NCBI GenBank assembly: GCA_964588795.1
Contig: CAZPQN010000024.1
Coordinates: 1 to 38,033 of the forward strand
Direction: 5' to 3'
Source: CAZPQN01 sp964588795
GTDB lineage: Bacteria; Fidelibacterota; UBA2242
DNA: 38,033 bases
The notes beneath the pieces are model-generated. The model did not search any database, was not told the origin of the DNA, and worked only from the letters and a program-made list of their open reading frames with translations. A program made the translations under genes and the position numbers. Shown one piece after another: positions 1 to 6,912 of this stretch. Within the stretch, counting starts at the first letter, position 1; every line of letters begins with the position of its first letter.

Positions 1-107
1 GAAGAAGAATGTCCACGAAACACACGAAATTGTTTGATGTCTTGGTTACACAGAGGCACAGCGAGTCGTCACAAAGACACACTACGAACTAGTTTTTGTT
101 TAATAGG
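1..107. repeat. Degenerate CACGAA / CACAGA / CACAAAG intergenic repeat
   Basis: This edge segment has no convincing gene. It carries short purine-rich words built on CAC: CACGAAACACACGAAA near 14-29, CACAGAGGCACAGCGAG near 50-66 and CACAAAGACACAC near 70-82. From memory, low-complexity words of this style occur between genes in many environmental bacterial genomes; that is recollection, not something this window proves. It lies downstream of the hydF stop, so it may mark the boundary of the hydrogenase-maturation operon. Confidence 0.4.
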
Positions 108-147
108 ACTTATGAGTACTTAAGCGTACTTAATAGTGCTTAAGAAA
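108..147. repeat. Four imperfect 10-bp tandem repeats
   Basis: Four successive 10-base units read ACTTATGAGT, ACTTAAGCGT, ACTTAATAGT and GCTTAAGAAA. All keep CTTA at positions 2-5. The period of ten, about one helical turn, would place each CTTAA core on the same face of the DNA. The array starts about 15 bases after the hydF stop. It could be a binding array or a microsatellite-like relic; nothing here decides between them. Confidence 0.5.
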
Positions 148-161
148 ACTCCGTGTCGCAA

Positions 162-1364
162 TTACATCATTCGGAAGGGCGCAATCGCGCGTTCAAGGAT
201 GCCGTGCGCGTAGGCAATCGCCAAACCATAGTTGGTGATCGGCACACTCGCGGACTGGCACCGCGCGATGCGCGTCAGGACCTCGCGCCGATTCTGCATG
301 CAACTGCCACACTGGATAACGAGCTGATAGCGCGGTAGATCTTCCGGAAAATCATGACCCTGGGCGTGTTCGAAATGCAGTTCACCGCCGACCAGGTGAT
401 TCAGCCAGCGCGGGATTTTCTCGGTGCCGATGTCGTCGGCGATTGGATGATGGGTACAGGCTTCGGCGATCAGCACCGCGTCGCCGGGTTTTAGCGCGGC
501 GATTGTCCGCGCTCCGCCAATGAATGCCTGCAGGTCACCTTTCTGGCGAGCGAACAGGATCGAGAAGGACGTCATCGGAATTTCAGGCGGTGTATCGACG
601 GCGACCTTTGCAAACGCCTGTGAATCCGTCACGACCAAAACCGGCGGCTTTTGCAGATTGCGCAATGCGGCAGACAGCTGAAATTCGGTAACGACGACGC
701 ACTGGGCGTTGCTATCGAGGGCGGCGCGGATAGTCTGTACCTGCGGCAGGATGATGCGACCTTTGGGAGCTTCCTTGTCAATCGGCACAACCAGCACAAT
801 CGTTTCACCGGTCTTTACCAGCCCGTCGAGAATACCCGGCGGTCGCAGGAAATCTTCCGGCAGAAGGTCAATCAGTGCGGCGCGCAATTCCACCGCCCCC
901 CTGCCCTGCGTCGCAATCGTGCGAATCGCCGGAATATGTTCGCCGGCGAGCACGTTAAGCAGTTCAGCCGCTGGTTCATAAAGGTCGGACTTATTGAAAG
1001 CGACGATGACCGGCACCTGCCGCTTTTTAAATTCCGCTACCAGTTCCCGTTCATAGCGTGACCAGGTGGACGCTTCGGCGACCAGAATGCCGATGTCCAC
1101 CCGGTCGAAAATCTGGCGGGTGCGGGCGATGCGTTTGGCGCCCAAAAATCCTTCATCGTCAATGCCGGCGGTGTCAATGAACAACACCGGGCCAATGGGC
1201 AACATTTCCATTGGCTTTTCGACGGGGTCGGTAGTGGTGCCGGCGATTTCCGAGACGATGGACACGGTCTGGCGCGTCAAGGCATTCAAGAGCGCCGATT
1301 TGCCGACGTTACGCCGGCCGAATATACCGATATGCAGGCGGTTACCTTTGGGGGTCTTCAGCAT
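162..1364 (-). CDS. hydF: [FeFe]-hydrogenase maturation GTPase HydF
   Basis: HydF is the GTPase scaffold on which the [2Fe] part of the H-cluster is held before transfer to apo-hydrogenase. The 400-residue product has the expected order: an Era/TrmE-like GTPase domain (P-loop GRRNVGKS near residue 16, DTAG near 65, NKSD near 124), a dimerisation region, and a C-terminal Fe-S domain. The Fe-S site shows CTH at 303-305 and CGSC at 352-355. The His that normally precedes the second Cys (family motif HCxxC) is Gln351 here. The start at 1364 has a GAGGAA ribosome site and lies inside the end of the small upstream gene (23-base overlap). It is the last gene of the maturation operon; the identification is firm. 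Confidence 0.96.
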   Translation of the reverse strand: MLKTPKGNRLHIGIFGRRNVGKSALLNALTRQTVSIVSEIAGTTTDPVEKPMEMLPIGPVLFIDTAGIDDEGFLGAKRIARTRQIFDRVDIGILVAEASTWSRYERELVAEFKKRQVPVIVAFNKSDLYEPAAELLNVLAGEHIPAIRTIATQGRGAVELRAALIDLLPEDFLRPPGILDGLVKTGETIVLVVPIDKEAPKGRIILPQVQTIRAALDSNAQCVVVTEFQLSAALRNLQKPPVLVVTDSQAFAKVAVDTPPEIPMTSFSILFARQKGDLQAFIGGARTIAALKPGDAVLIAEACTHHPIADDIGTEKIPRWLNHLVGGELHFEHAQGHDFPEDLPRYQLVIQCGSCMQNRREVLTRIARCQSASVPITNYGLAIAYAHGILERAIAPFRMM

Positions 1365-1665
1365 GCAGTTCCTCGATTATTTTGCGCAAAGTATTTTGTA
1401 TCTTCCGCCAGGTATGTCTATCAATTTTGCCGATTTGGTCAAAATAAAGCACAAACCCGGCAGTCAGGTTGCACGCCTGCGCGGCATAGGCCAGTTCCCG
1501 GTCGCCGGCGAAAAACGAGCATCTTTTACCGTAAAGCCGACCGAAATAGACCCGGCAGGCGCTTGTCTCTTTCAAATAGACAGCGATAGCGTCCAAAGCC
1601 GATTTCAGGTCGGAATGCTCACCCGCGATCTTCAGCAGATTTTCAGATATAGAGGTCGCGTTCAC
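1342..1665 (-). CDS. Small protein of unknown function between hydG and hydF (weakly GAF-like)
   Basis: An open frame is wedged between hydG and hydF. It overlaps the hydG 3' end by 23 bases if it starts at the GTG at 1665 (107 residues), or by 53 bases with the TTG at 1695. I prefer the GTG because a GGAAAA stretch precedes it. It overlaps the hydF start by 23 bases, the tight packing of a translated operon gene. The product has no signal peptide or membrane segment. The run from about DLKSALDAIAVYL through a strand-rich middle to a final amphipathic helix resembles a shortened GAF domain, but I cannot assign a family. Standard maturation operons (hydE, hydG, hydF) do not need such a gene. 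Function unknown. Confidence 0.65.
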   Translation of the reverse strand: MNATSISENLLKIAGEHSDLKSALDAIAVYLKETSACRVYFGRLYGKRCSFFAGDRELAYAAQACNLTAGFVLYFDQIGKIDRHTWRKIQNTLRKIIEELHAEDPQR

Positions 1666-3175
1666 CTTTTCCGATTCTATGGTACAGCTGTTCAAAGTGT
1701 TCTAACAATTGACCCTTTTTAAAGAAGGCGCCGCGACGAATTTCACGCAGTTCCGCTTCGATGAGTTTTTCACCGACGACTTTCGTGGCGGGTGACGCGT
1801 AGTCATCTAAATATTCGCGAAAGGTCAGCACGGCGTTGAGTTTGCAGAACTGACCCTCGACACACCCTTTTAAAAGTCCCATAATCTTATCGCCGGTGCG
1901 GCCGCAACGGTAGCCGGAAGTACAAAACGAGGTGATCATGCCGTTTTCCGCCAGTTCGCGGACGACCTCATCCAAACTGCGCGTGTCGCCCAGCATAAAT
2001 TGCTGTTCTTCGACGACCTGTTCTCCCACACCCAGTTTTTCGAGGGTTTGCAGGGCTTTGGTATAGCCGCCGACGCCGATGCGCGTCGAGGCGTCAGTCT
2101 GCGTGCAACCGACACCGATGACTTCCCGGCGGATTTGGGCGCTTTCCCGGGCGGTGATGATCAATCCGGTATAAGGCACGGCTAATCGTAGGACAGTGAC
2201 CAATTTTTTAAAATCAGCATCGCTGACCTTCCAGCGCGAATGGGTGCTGAGCCAACTGCCGCTGGCCGGCATCAGCCGCGGAAAAGAAATCGTATGCGGT
2301 CCGATGCCGAAATGCTTCTCCAAATCAATCGTGTGGTACAGCAAACCCATGACCTCGAACCGCCAATCGTACAAACCAAACAGCGCCCCGATGGCGACGT
2401 CGTCAATTCCCGCTTCCATTGCGCGGTGCAGAGCATAGAGCCGCCAGCGGAAATCGCCCTTGATTGTCTGCGGCGGATGCACTGCGGTGTAGGTCGGCTT
2501 ATGATATGTTTCCTGAAAAACCTGATAAGTGCCGATGCCGACCGCCTTCAGTTTCCGGTAATCGGCGACAGCTAGCGGTGCGGCATTGATATTTACCCGG
2601 CGGATGGAGTTAAAATGACCATTGACAGGCGCGCGTACGTCGTAAATTGCACGGATCGTTGCGGCGATATAATCGGCGTCGGATTGCGGATGCTCGCCGT
2701 AGACCACGATCATACGCTTGTGTCCCTCATTGAGCACAGCAATGGTCTCGTCGCGAATTTCGTCCAGGCTCAGGATGCGCCTTTTTTCATCACGGTTTTC
2801 ATGACGGAAACCGCAGTATGCGCAATTATTGACGCACAGATTACTGCAATAAAGCGGAGCGAAAAAGACAATTCGGTTGTCATAGACCTTACGTTTGAGC
2901 GCCAGTCCCGCGGCGTACATTTCCTGCCACAGTTCCGGATCATGGACATTCAACAGAGCCGCCGTTTCCGCCGGCTCGAGGCGTTCCACAGTCAGAGCTT
3001 TGGCAACAATGTCCCGGACATATTGTTGATCAGGATTCTTTTGATTAATGAGTTGGGCGTTGATTTCCGTCTCGTCAATGAAATCGCTCCCATCGGTCAG
3101 GTACTTCTCAATTTCGGCCGATTGGACGACCTGCTCGATCCAGGCTTTTGTCGCTGTCATCTGCACGTTTTCCAT
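1643..3175 (-). CDS. hydG: [FeFe]-hydrogenase H-cluster radical SAM maturase HydG
   Basis: HydG splits tyrosine with radical SAM chemistry to give p-cresol, CO and cyanide, which become ligands of the H-cluster iron. The 510-residue protein carries the radical SAM cluster motif CVNNCAYC (Cys114, 118, 121) after the HydG-typical YCSN, and a ThiH-like barrel. The C-terminal auxiliary cluster site is normally CX2CX22C. Here Cys418 and Cys444 are in place but the middle ligand is Gly421, with extra cysteines at 424 and 438. The gene begins directly after the hydE stop (TAA then ATG, no spacer), so the two are probably translationally coupled. Identification is firm; full activity is open because of the missing ligand. 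Confidence 0.96.
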   Translation of the reverse strand: MENVQMTATKAWIEQVVQSAEIEKYLTDGSDFIDETEINAQLINQKNPDQQYVRDIVAKALTVERLEPAETAALLNVHDPELWQEMYAAGLALKRKVYDNRIVFFAPLYCSNLCVNNCAYCGFRHENRDEKRRILSLDEIRDETIAVLNEGHKRMIVVYGEHPQSDADYIAATIRAIYDVRAPVNGHFNSIRRVNINAAPLAVADYRKLKAVGIGTYQVFQETYHKPTYTAVHPPQTIKGDFRWRLYALHRAMEAGIDDVAIGALFGLYDWRFEVMGLLYHTIDLEKHFGIGPHTISFPRLMPASGSWLSTHSRWKVSDADFKKLVTVLRLAVPYTGLIITARESAQIRREVIGVGCTQTDASTRIGVGGYTKALQTLEKLGVGEQVVEEQQFMLGDTRSLDEVVRELAENGMITSFCTSGYRCGRTGDKIMGLLKGCVEGQFCKLNAVLTFREYLDDYASPATKVVGEKLIEAELREIRRGAFFKKGQLLEHFEQLYHRIGKGERDLYI

Positions 3176-4219
3176 TTAAACTTCTATTTGTGTATGGTTG
3201 TATTTTGGTATTCGCTTTAAATAATTGGGTGAAATTCCCTTCGCAGTTGACCATTGCAGTCCGGCATCCTCCAGCATGGTGCGGGCGGCTTCAATGGAAT
3301 GCTCGGTGTCGTCCCATCCGGCATTTTTGCCGGGGTAAATGTTGTACAGGTTTTTAACCCGCTCCGGAGTCAGGGAAGGCATCAGGACGTTCATCCCGAT
3401 TTCAAGCGCCTTCCGGCGTGCGCCGCGCTCGGTACATTCCATCGCACTGGTTGCCGGCATGTTGGCGAACGGGTTCATGATGCGCAGGAGTGCCAATGTT
3501 CGCAGACTGAGCTGCATTTCACCATTAGGTTGATCCCTGAGCGGCGTCTGGGGGTGGGCAATAAAAGGGCCGACGCCAATCATATCGAGGTTCAGGGCAC
3601 TCAGGTGCTCAATCGCGGTGACCAATGACTCCAAGTTTTCACCCGGTAAACCGACCATGATGCCTGACCCAACCTCATAATCCAGCTCGCGTAGCATTTC
3701 CAGACAGCGCCGGCGAGTTTCCCAAATGCGCTGTGGTCGCAGAAGGCGATAATTTGCCTTATTCCAGGTTTCGATGCGGAGCAAATAGCGGTCAGCACCG
3801 GCGGCGCGCCAGCGTTTGAGTACGCTGTGGTTTCTTTCGCCAAGCGAAAGAGTGATGGCGACACCGTAGCGTGTTTTGATCTCGGCGATTAGTTCGGCAA
3901 TCCATTCCGCGGCAAAATACGGGTCTTCCCCGCCCTGCAGAACGATGGTCGGGATATCATTTACGACGGCCGTTTCAACTGCCTGTAAAATTTCCCCGCG
4001 CGATAGACGATAACGAGTGACCTGCCGGTTTTCACGCCGCAGACCGCAGTACAGGCAGTTCTGTCGGCAGTGATTGGTAAACTCGATGATGCCGCGAATA
4101 TAAACTTCATTACCAAACACTGCCCGCCGCACACGGTCGGATTCGCGAAACAGCCAGTCATCATCCTTGCCGGACAACAGGGCTTTGAGATCATCAGGTG
4201 AAAACCGCGGGGCGGTCAT
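3176..4219 (-). CDS. hydE: [FeFe]-hydrogenase H-cluster radical SAM maturase HydE
   Basis: HydE is the second radical SAM maturase of the H-cluster and works on the organometallic product of HydG on the way to the dithiolate bridge. The 347-residue protein has CRQNCLYC (Cys51, 55, 58) for the SAM cluster, the GGEDP SAM-binding motif near residue 96 and the MVGLPGE stretch. The C-terminal cysteines that form a second, dispensable cluster in some HydE proteins (CX7CX2C) are absent: the YPGK segment is followed by residues without Cys. The ATG at 4219 has a GAGGAT ribosome site seven bases upstream. It follows the regulator gene by 32 bases and is followed directly by hydG. Confidence 0.96.
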   Translation of the reverse strand: MTAPRFSPDDLKALLSGKDDDWLFRESDRVRRAVFGNEVYIRGIIEFTNHCRQNCLYCGLRRENRQVTRYRLSRGEILQAVETAVVNDIPTIVLQGGEDPYFAAEWIAELIAEIKTRYGVAITLSLGERNHSVLKRWRAAGADRYLLRIETWNKANYRLLRPQRIWETRRRCLEMLRELDYEVGSGIMVGLPGENLESLVTAIEHLSALNLDMIGVGPFIAHPQTPLRDQPNGEMQLSLRTLALLRIMNPFANMPATSAMECTERGARRKALEIGMNVLMPSLTPERVKNLYNIYPGKNAGWDDTEHSIEAARTMLEDAGLQWSTAKGISPNYLKRIPKYNHTQIEV

Positions 4220-4251
4220 GGTTTTTATCCTCGCATCCCCATCCGATTCTT

Positions 4252-4500
4252 TTAGACGCTCAAAGTATTGGCTTTGACCTTCACGGAACTAATCTGGCCG
4301 AGTTTTCCGGTCAGGGCTCCCAAGGCGTCGTTGGTCATCGTTAGAATCAGAAAAATGATGGCGATATTGCGGGATGGCACCGGATAGCCGACCCGCAAAT
4401 TGATAAACCGGGCGTACTGGTGCAGTAACTCGCTGACTTTCATATAGGCCAGGTCGCGGTTGTAGATTGTAACAGTCACGGCGTGAATGCGCTCTTCCAT
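4252..4500 (-). CDS. Iron-only hydrogenase system regulator, TM1266-like ACT-fold protein
   Basis: The 82-residue product starting MEERIHAVTV matches the small ACT-like family found beside hydE/hydG/hydF in Thermotoga and clostridia and named a putative iron-only hydrogenase system regulator. Family hallmarks visible are the N-terminal strand, a central LRVGYPVP segment (usual form RMGLP) and the end GALTGKLGQISSVKVK. It has no DNA-binding domain, so the regulatory role is only the family's putative annotation. I place the start at 4500, where family members begin. An in-frame ATG at 4548 with a better ribosome site (GGGAGGG at 4560-4566) would add 16 residues encoded by a terminator-like hairpin. 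It is the first clear gene of the operon. Confidence 0.85.
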   Translation of the reverse strand: MEERIHAVTVTIYNRDLAYMKVSELLHQYARFINLRVGYPVPSRNIAIIFLILTMTNDALGALTGKLGQISSVKVKANTLSV

Positions 4501-4539
4501 AAAAAAATCCCATCCAGTTAAAACACCAAAGGATGGGAT
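4501..4539 (-). terminator. Attenuator-like hairpin with U-tract touching the regulator start codon
   Basis: Read on the minus strand, a perfect 9-bp stem (ATCCCATCC paired with GGATGGGAT, bases 4507-4515 and 4531-4539) encloses a 15-base loop. It is followed at once by six T and then the ATG of the TM1266-like gene. This is the geometry of an intrinsic terminator, placed inside the leader of the hydrogenase-maturation operon. The 3' arm also holds the only purine-rich stretch that could serve as ribosome site for the 4500 start, so folding could also hide it. Function is inferred from structure only. Confidence 0.5.
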
Positions 4540-4572
4540 GGCGTCCATTGCCGTAATGTCCCTCCCTTGATG

Positions 4573-4869
4573 TCAGATTATTCCTTCATCGCAGGTACAT
4601 AACGCGGAGTCGCGTAAAAGTGCGGAAATTTTAAAGAACCAGGCGAAATTTACGCAACCACCGGGACAGAAGCAGGGAAAAGTTTTGACCAAACAAGGCG
4701 GCGTTTCAATTTGGACTCCTTCGATCTCCCGGTTTACATGGCCGGTCAACAGGTTCCCGTATCCACCATCCGGCGATTTTTTATTCCATAATTCCTGCAG
4801 GGCGTTTATATTCTGCGCACATTTTTTCACAATGATGGAAACAATCAGGTTTAATTCATTTGGAGGCAT
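4573..4869 (-). CDS. Doubtful cysteine-rich open frame ahead of the hydrogenase-maturation operon
   Basis: A 98-codon open frame fills most of the space between the transporter and the regulator. It ends 24 bases before the 4548 ATG and its strong ribosome site. The product has seven cysteines, including FPCFCPGGC and a terminal CTC, which could suit a metal or Fe-S site, but I recognise no family. Against it: its start lies over the ribosome site of the divergent transporter gene, and 98 codons can be open by chance at this base composition. If it is not a gene, this stretch is simply the divergent leader region. Confidence 0.25.
   Translation of the reverse strand: MPPNELNLIVSIIVKKCAQNINALQELWNKKSPDGGYGNLLTGHVNREIEGVQIETPPCLVKTFPCFCPGGCVNFAWFFKISALLRDSALCTCDEGII
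4628..4657 (-). promoter_or_regulatory. Candidate promoter of the hydrogenase-maturation operon
   Basis: On the minus strand TTGCGT (4652-4657) and TAAAAT (4628-4633) are separated by 18 bases, a tolerable sigma-70-like pair. Transcription from it would give a leader of about 120 nucleotides containing the hairpin next to the regulator start. The match is modest, and it cannot be the main promoter if the doubtful open frame around it is real. Confidence 0.22.
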
Positions 4870-4874
4870 GCGTC

Positions 4875-6686
4875 ATGTTTAAAAATCATCCTCGCGGACT
4901 GGTGGTGGCGTTCTTTGCCAACATGGGCGAACGTTTCGGCTTTTACACCATGATGGCGATTTTGGTCCTTTTCCTGCAGGCCAAGTACGGTTTGGATGAG
5001 AACACCGCCGGCAGCATTTACAGTTGGTTTTATTTCAGTATTTACGCTTTGGCGCTGGTTGGCGGCATTCTGGCAGATTCCACCAAGAAATATAAGACGG
5101 TGATCTTGTTAGGTCAGATCGTCATGTTTGCCGGTTACCTGCTGATCGCCATTCCCGGTTTATCGCTGACGGTAACCCTGCTCGGACTGTTCACGATCGC
5201 CTTTGGTAATGGTTTGTTCAAGGGTAACCTGCAGGCGGTTGTCGGGCAGATGTACGATAATGAGCAATATGCCAAAGTCCGGGATTCGGCCTATATGCTG
5301 TTCTATATGGGAATTAACGTCGGCGCTTTCTTCGCACCTTTCGCGGCTACGGGTATCCGGAACTGGTGGCTGAAAGCCAATAATCTGTTGCATGATGGCA
5401 GTCTGCCGGCTCTCTGTCATCAGTTTCTTAATGGCACACTGAAGGATGCCGGTGAATTGCAGACCTTGGCGAATCAGGTGAATCTGAGCGGGCCTGTCAC
5501 CGACCTTGCCACCTTCGCCAGCCACTATCTGGAGGTATTTTCCAAAGGCTACAACTACGCTTTCGGCATTGCGGCGATTGCGATGATCATCTCCTTGTTG
5601 GTTTACGTCATTTTCAATCGCCACCTGCCCAATAAAGAGAAAACCGTCGGCAGTGCCGGCACCCAGGTAAGCTTTGCCGGTCAACCCCTGGCGATTTTCA
5701 GCGCCCTGATTGCCGGCGCGATTGTGGCTTTTCTGATCAGCTTGGTCAAGGATCTTGCGACCGGTTCCGCCATCGGGCTGTTTGTCGCTTTTGTCACCTG
5801 GATTCTCCTGATTTCCACCAAGGAGGAAAAGGCGCGGGTAATGGCGCTTCTGCTGGTTTTCTTCGTCGTTATTTTCTTCTGGATGTCCTTTCACCAGAAC
5901 GGCCTGACGCTGACCTTCTTTGCGCGGGATTATACGGTCAAAACGGTTGATCCGTTCACCTATATGTTTTTCACCTTGCCGAATATTTTGTCGCTAACCG
6001 CCTTCATCGCCGGTCTGGTCATGGTGCTGAACCGTAAAAGCACCCGTAACGCTCGTCTGACCGGTACGGCGTTTTTAGTCGGCGGTGGCGCAGTGGCCTA
6101 CTACCTCTTCCGGCAGGGTACAGCGCAGAATCCCATTGCCCCGGAAATTTTCCAATCTTTCAATCCGCTTTTTATCGTTTCCCTGACTTTCGTCGTGATG
6201 GGATTCTTTGGCTGGTTGAATAAAAAAGGCAAGGAGCCTTCAACGCCCCGCAAGATCAGTTACGGAATGGTAATCGCCGCAATCGGTTTCGTGATTCTGT
6301 TGGTCGGGTCGCTGAAACTGGTATCTCCGCACGAACTGAAACTGATTGACGAAACCGGCGCCATCAAGTACAGCCCGGTGCCTGATTCTTCCCGAATCAT
6401 GCCTTATTGGTTGATTTCTTCCTATCTCATTCTGACGATCGCCGAACTTTTTCTGAGCCCGATGGGGCTTTCCTTCGTTTCCAAGGTCGCGCCGAGCCGT
6501 TTCCAGGGTCTGATGCAGGGCGGTTGGTTGTTGGCGACCGCTGTTGGCAACAAGCTCCTTTTTGTCGGCAGTACATTCTGGGGCGTACTGGATTTGTGGC
6601 AGCTCTGGCTGATCTTCGTCGTTTGCTGTCTACTCTCGGCGACGTTTATCTTCTCGATCATGAAGCGTTTGGAGAACGCCACCTGA
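4875..6686 (+). CDS. POT/PTR2-family peptide MFS transporter
   Basis: This 603-residue inner-membrane protein belongs to the proton-dependent oligopeptide transporter family, which imports di- and tripeptides. The first helix carries the family signature as GERFGFY (Glu19, Arg20, Phe21). The first Glu of the usual ExxERF motif is Asn16. About a dozen hydrophobic segments follow, with a longer extracytoplasmic loop near residues 160-225. I place the start at the ATG at 4875, eight bases after a GGAGG ribosome site (4862-4866), rather than at the upstream TTG. It stands alone on the plus strand, divergent from the hydrogenase operon. The exact substrate is not visible from sequence. Confidence 0.9.
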   Translation: MFKNHPRGLVVAFFANMGERFGFYTMMAILVLFLQAKYGLDENTAGSIYSWFYFSIYALALVGGILADSTKKYKTVILLGQIVMFAGYLLIAIPGLSLTVTLLGLFTIAFGNGLFKGNLQAVVGQMYDNEQYAKVRDSAYMLFYMGINVGAFFAPFAATGIRNWWLKANNLLHDGSLPALCHQFLNGTLKDAGELQTLANQVNLSGPVTDLATFASHYLEVFSKGYNYAFGIAAIAMIISLLVYVIFNRHLPNKEKTVGSAGTQVSFAGQPLAIFSALIAGAIVAFLISLVKDLATGSAIGLFVAFVTWILLISTKEEKARVMALLLVFFVVIFFWMSFHQNGLTLTFFARDYTVKTVDPFTYMFFTLPNILSLTAFIAGLVMVLNRKSTRNARLTGTAFLVGGGAVAYYLFRQGTAQNPIAPEIFQSFNPLFIVSLTFVVMGFFGWLNKKGKEPSTPRKISYGMVIAAIGFVILLVGSLKLVSPHELKLIDETGAIKYSPVPDSSRIMPYWLISSYLILTIAELFLSPMGLSFVSKVAPSRFQGLMQGGWLLATAVGNKLLFVGSTFWGVLDLWQLWLIFVVCCLLSATFIFSIMKRLENAT

Positions 6687-6791
6687 GCTGAAAACGGGAT
6701 ACAGGCCGACTTATCTACCTGAGCGGCAAGCCGTAAGCGAATTCTGGTCAGGCTTGAGATCGGTTATCGTTTGATTGTCAGCTACAGTCAG

Positions 6792-6815
6792 GGCAGTTTC
6801 GATATTTCGACTGCC
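6792..6815. promoter_or_regulatory. Inverted repeat upstream of the ppiD-like promoter
   Basis: GGCAGT (6792-6797) pairs perfectly with ACTGCC (6810-6815), and inside it CGA pairs with TCG around a TATT loop, with a two-base bulge. No T-run follows, so it is not a standard terminator of the transporter gene. It lies 16 bases before the -35 box of the next gene, where an operator could sit. Apart from this and the promoter, the 226-base gap shows nothing else. Confidence 0.3.
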
Positions 6816-6831
6816 GAGGCTTACTAACTCA

Positions 6832-6860
6832 TTGTCTATCCCGTCTATTTTACGTATATT
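6832..6860 (+). promoter_or_regulatory. Sigma-70-type promoter for the PpiD-like gene
   Basis: TTGTCT (6832-6837) and TATATT (6855-6860) are spaced by exactly 17 bases. Transcription would begin near 6867, about 46 bases before the ATG at 6913, leaving room for the AGGAGG ribosome site at 6895-6900. Spacing and both boxes are good. Confidence 0.5.
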
Positions 6861-6912
6861 TCGCCGCCGCTTTTAATGCGGGAAAATTGCAACCAGGAGG
6901 TTTTTTTCAAAT

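Noticed and set aside
1..161. CRISPR array at the left edge
   Set aside because: The short repeats are imperfect, 10 bases long and have no spacers; no cas gene is nearby.
1066..1722. Plus-strand open frame of 218 codons
   Set aside because: It is antisense to hydF and the small gene beside it and has shadow-like composition.
2615..3220. Plus-strand open frame of 201 codons
   Set aside because: It lies wholly antisense to hydG and the hydE end and shows no recognisable domain.
4685..4882. Plus-strand open frame of 65 codons upstream of the transporter
   Set aside because: It runs through the transporter's ribosome site into its coding region in another frame and has no family features.
5160..5894. 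Long minus-strand open frame (244 codons) under the POT transporter
   Set aside because: It is antisense to a well-identified gene, is Gln/Asn/Asp-rich with no motif, and has no ribosome site.
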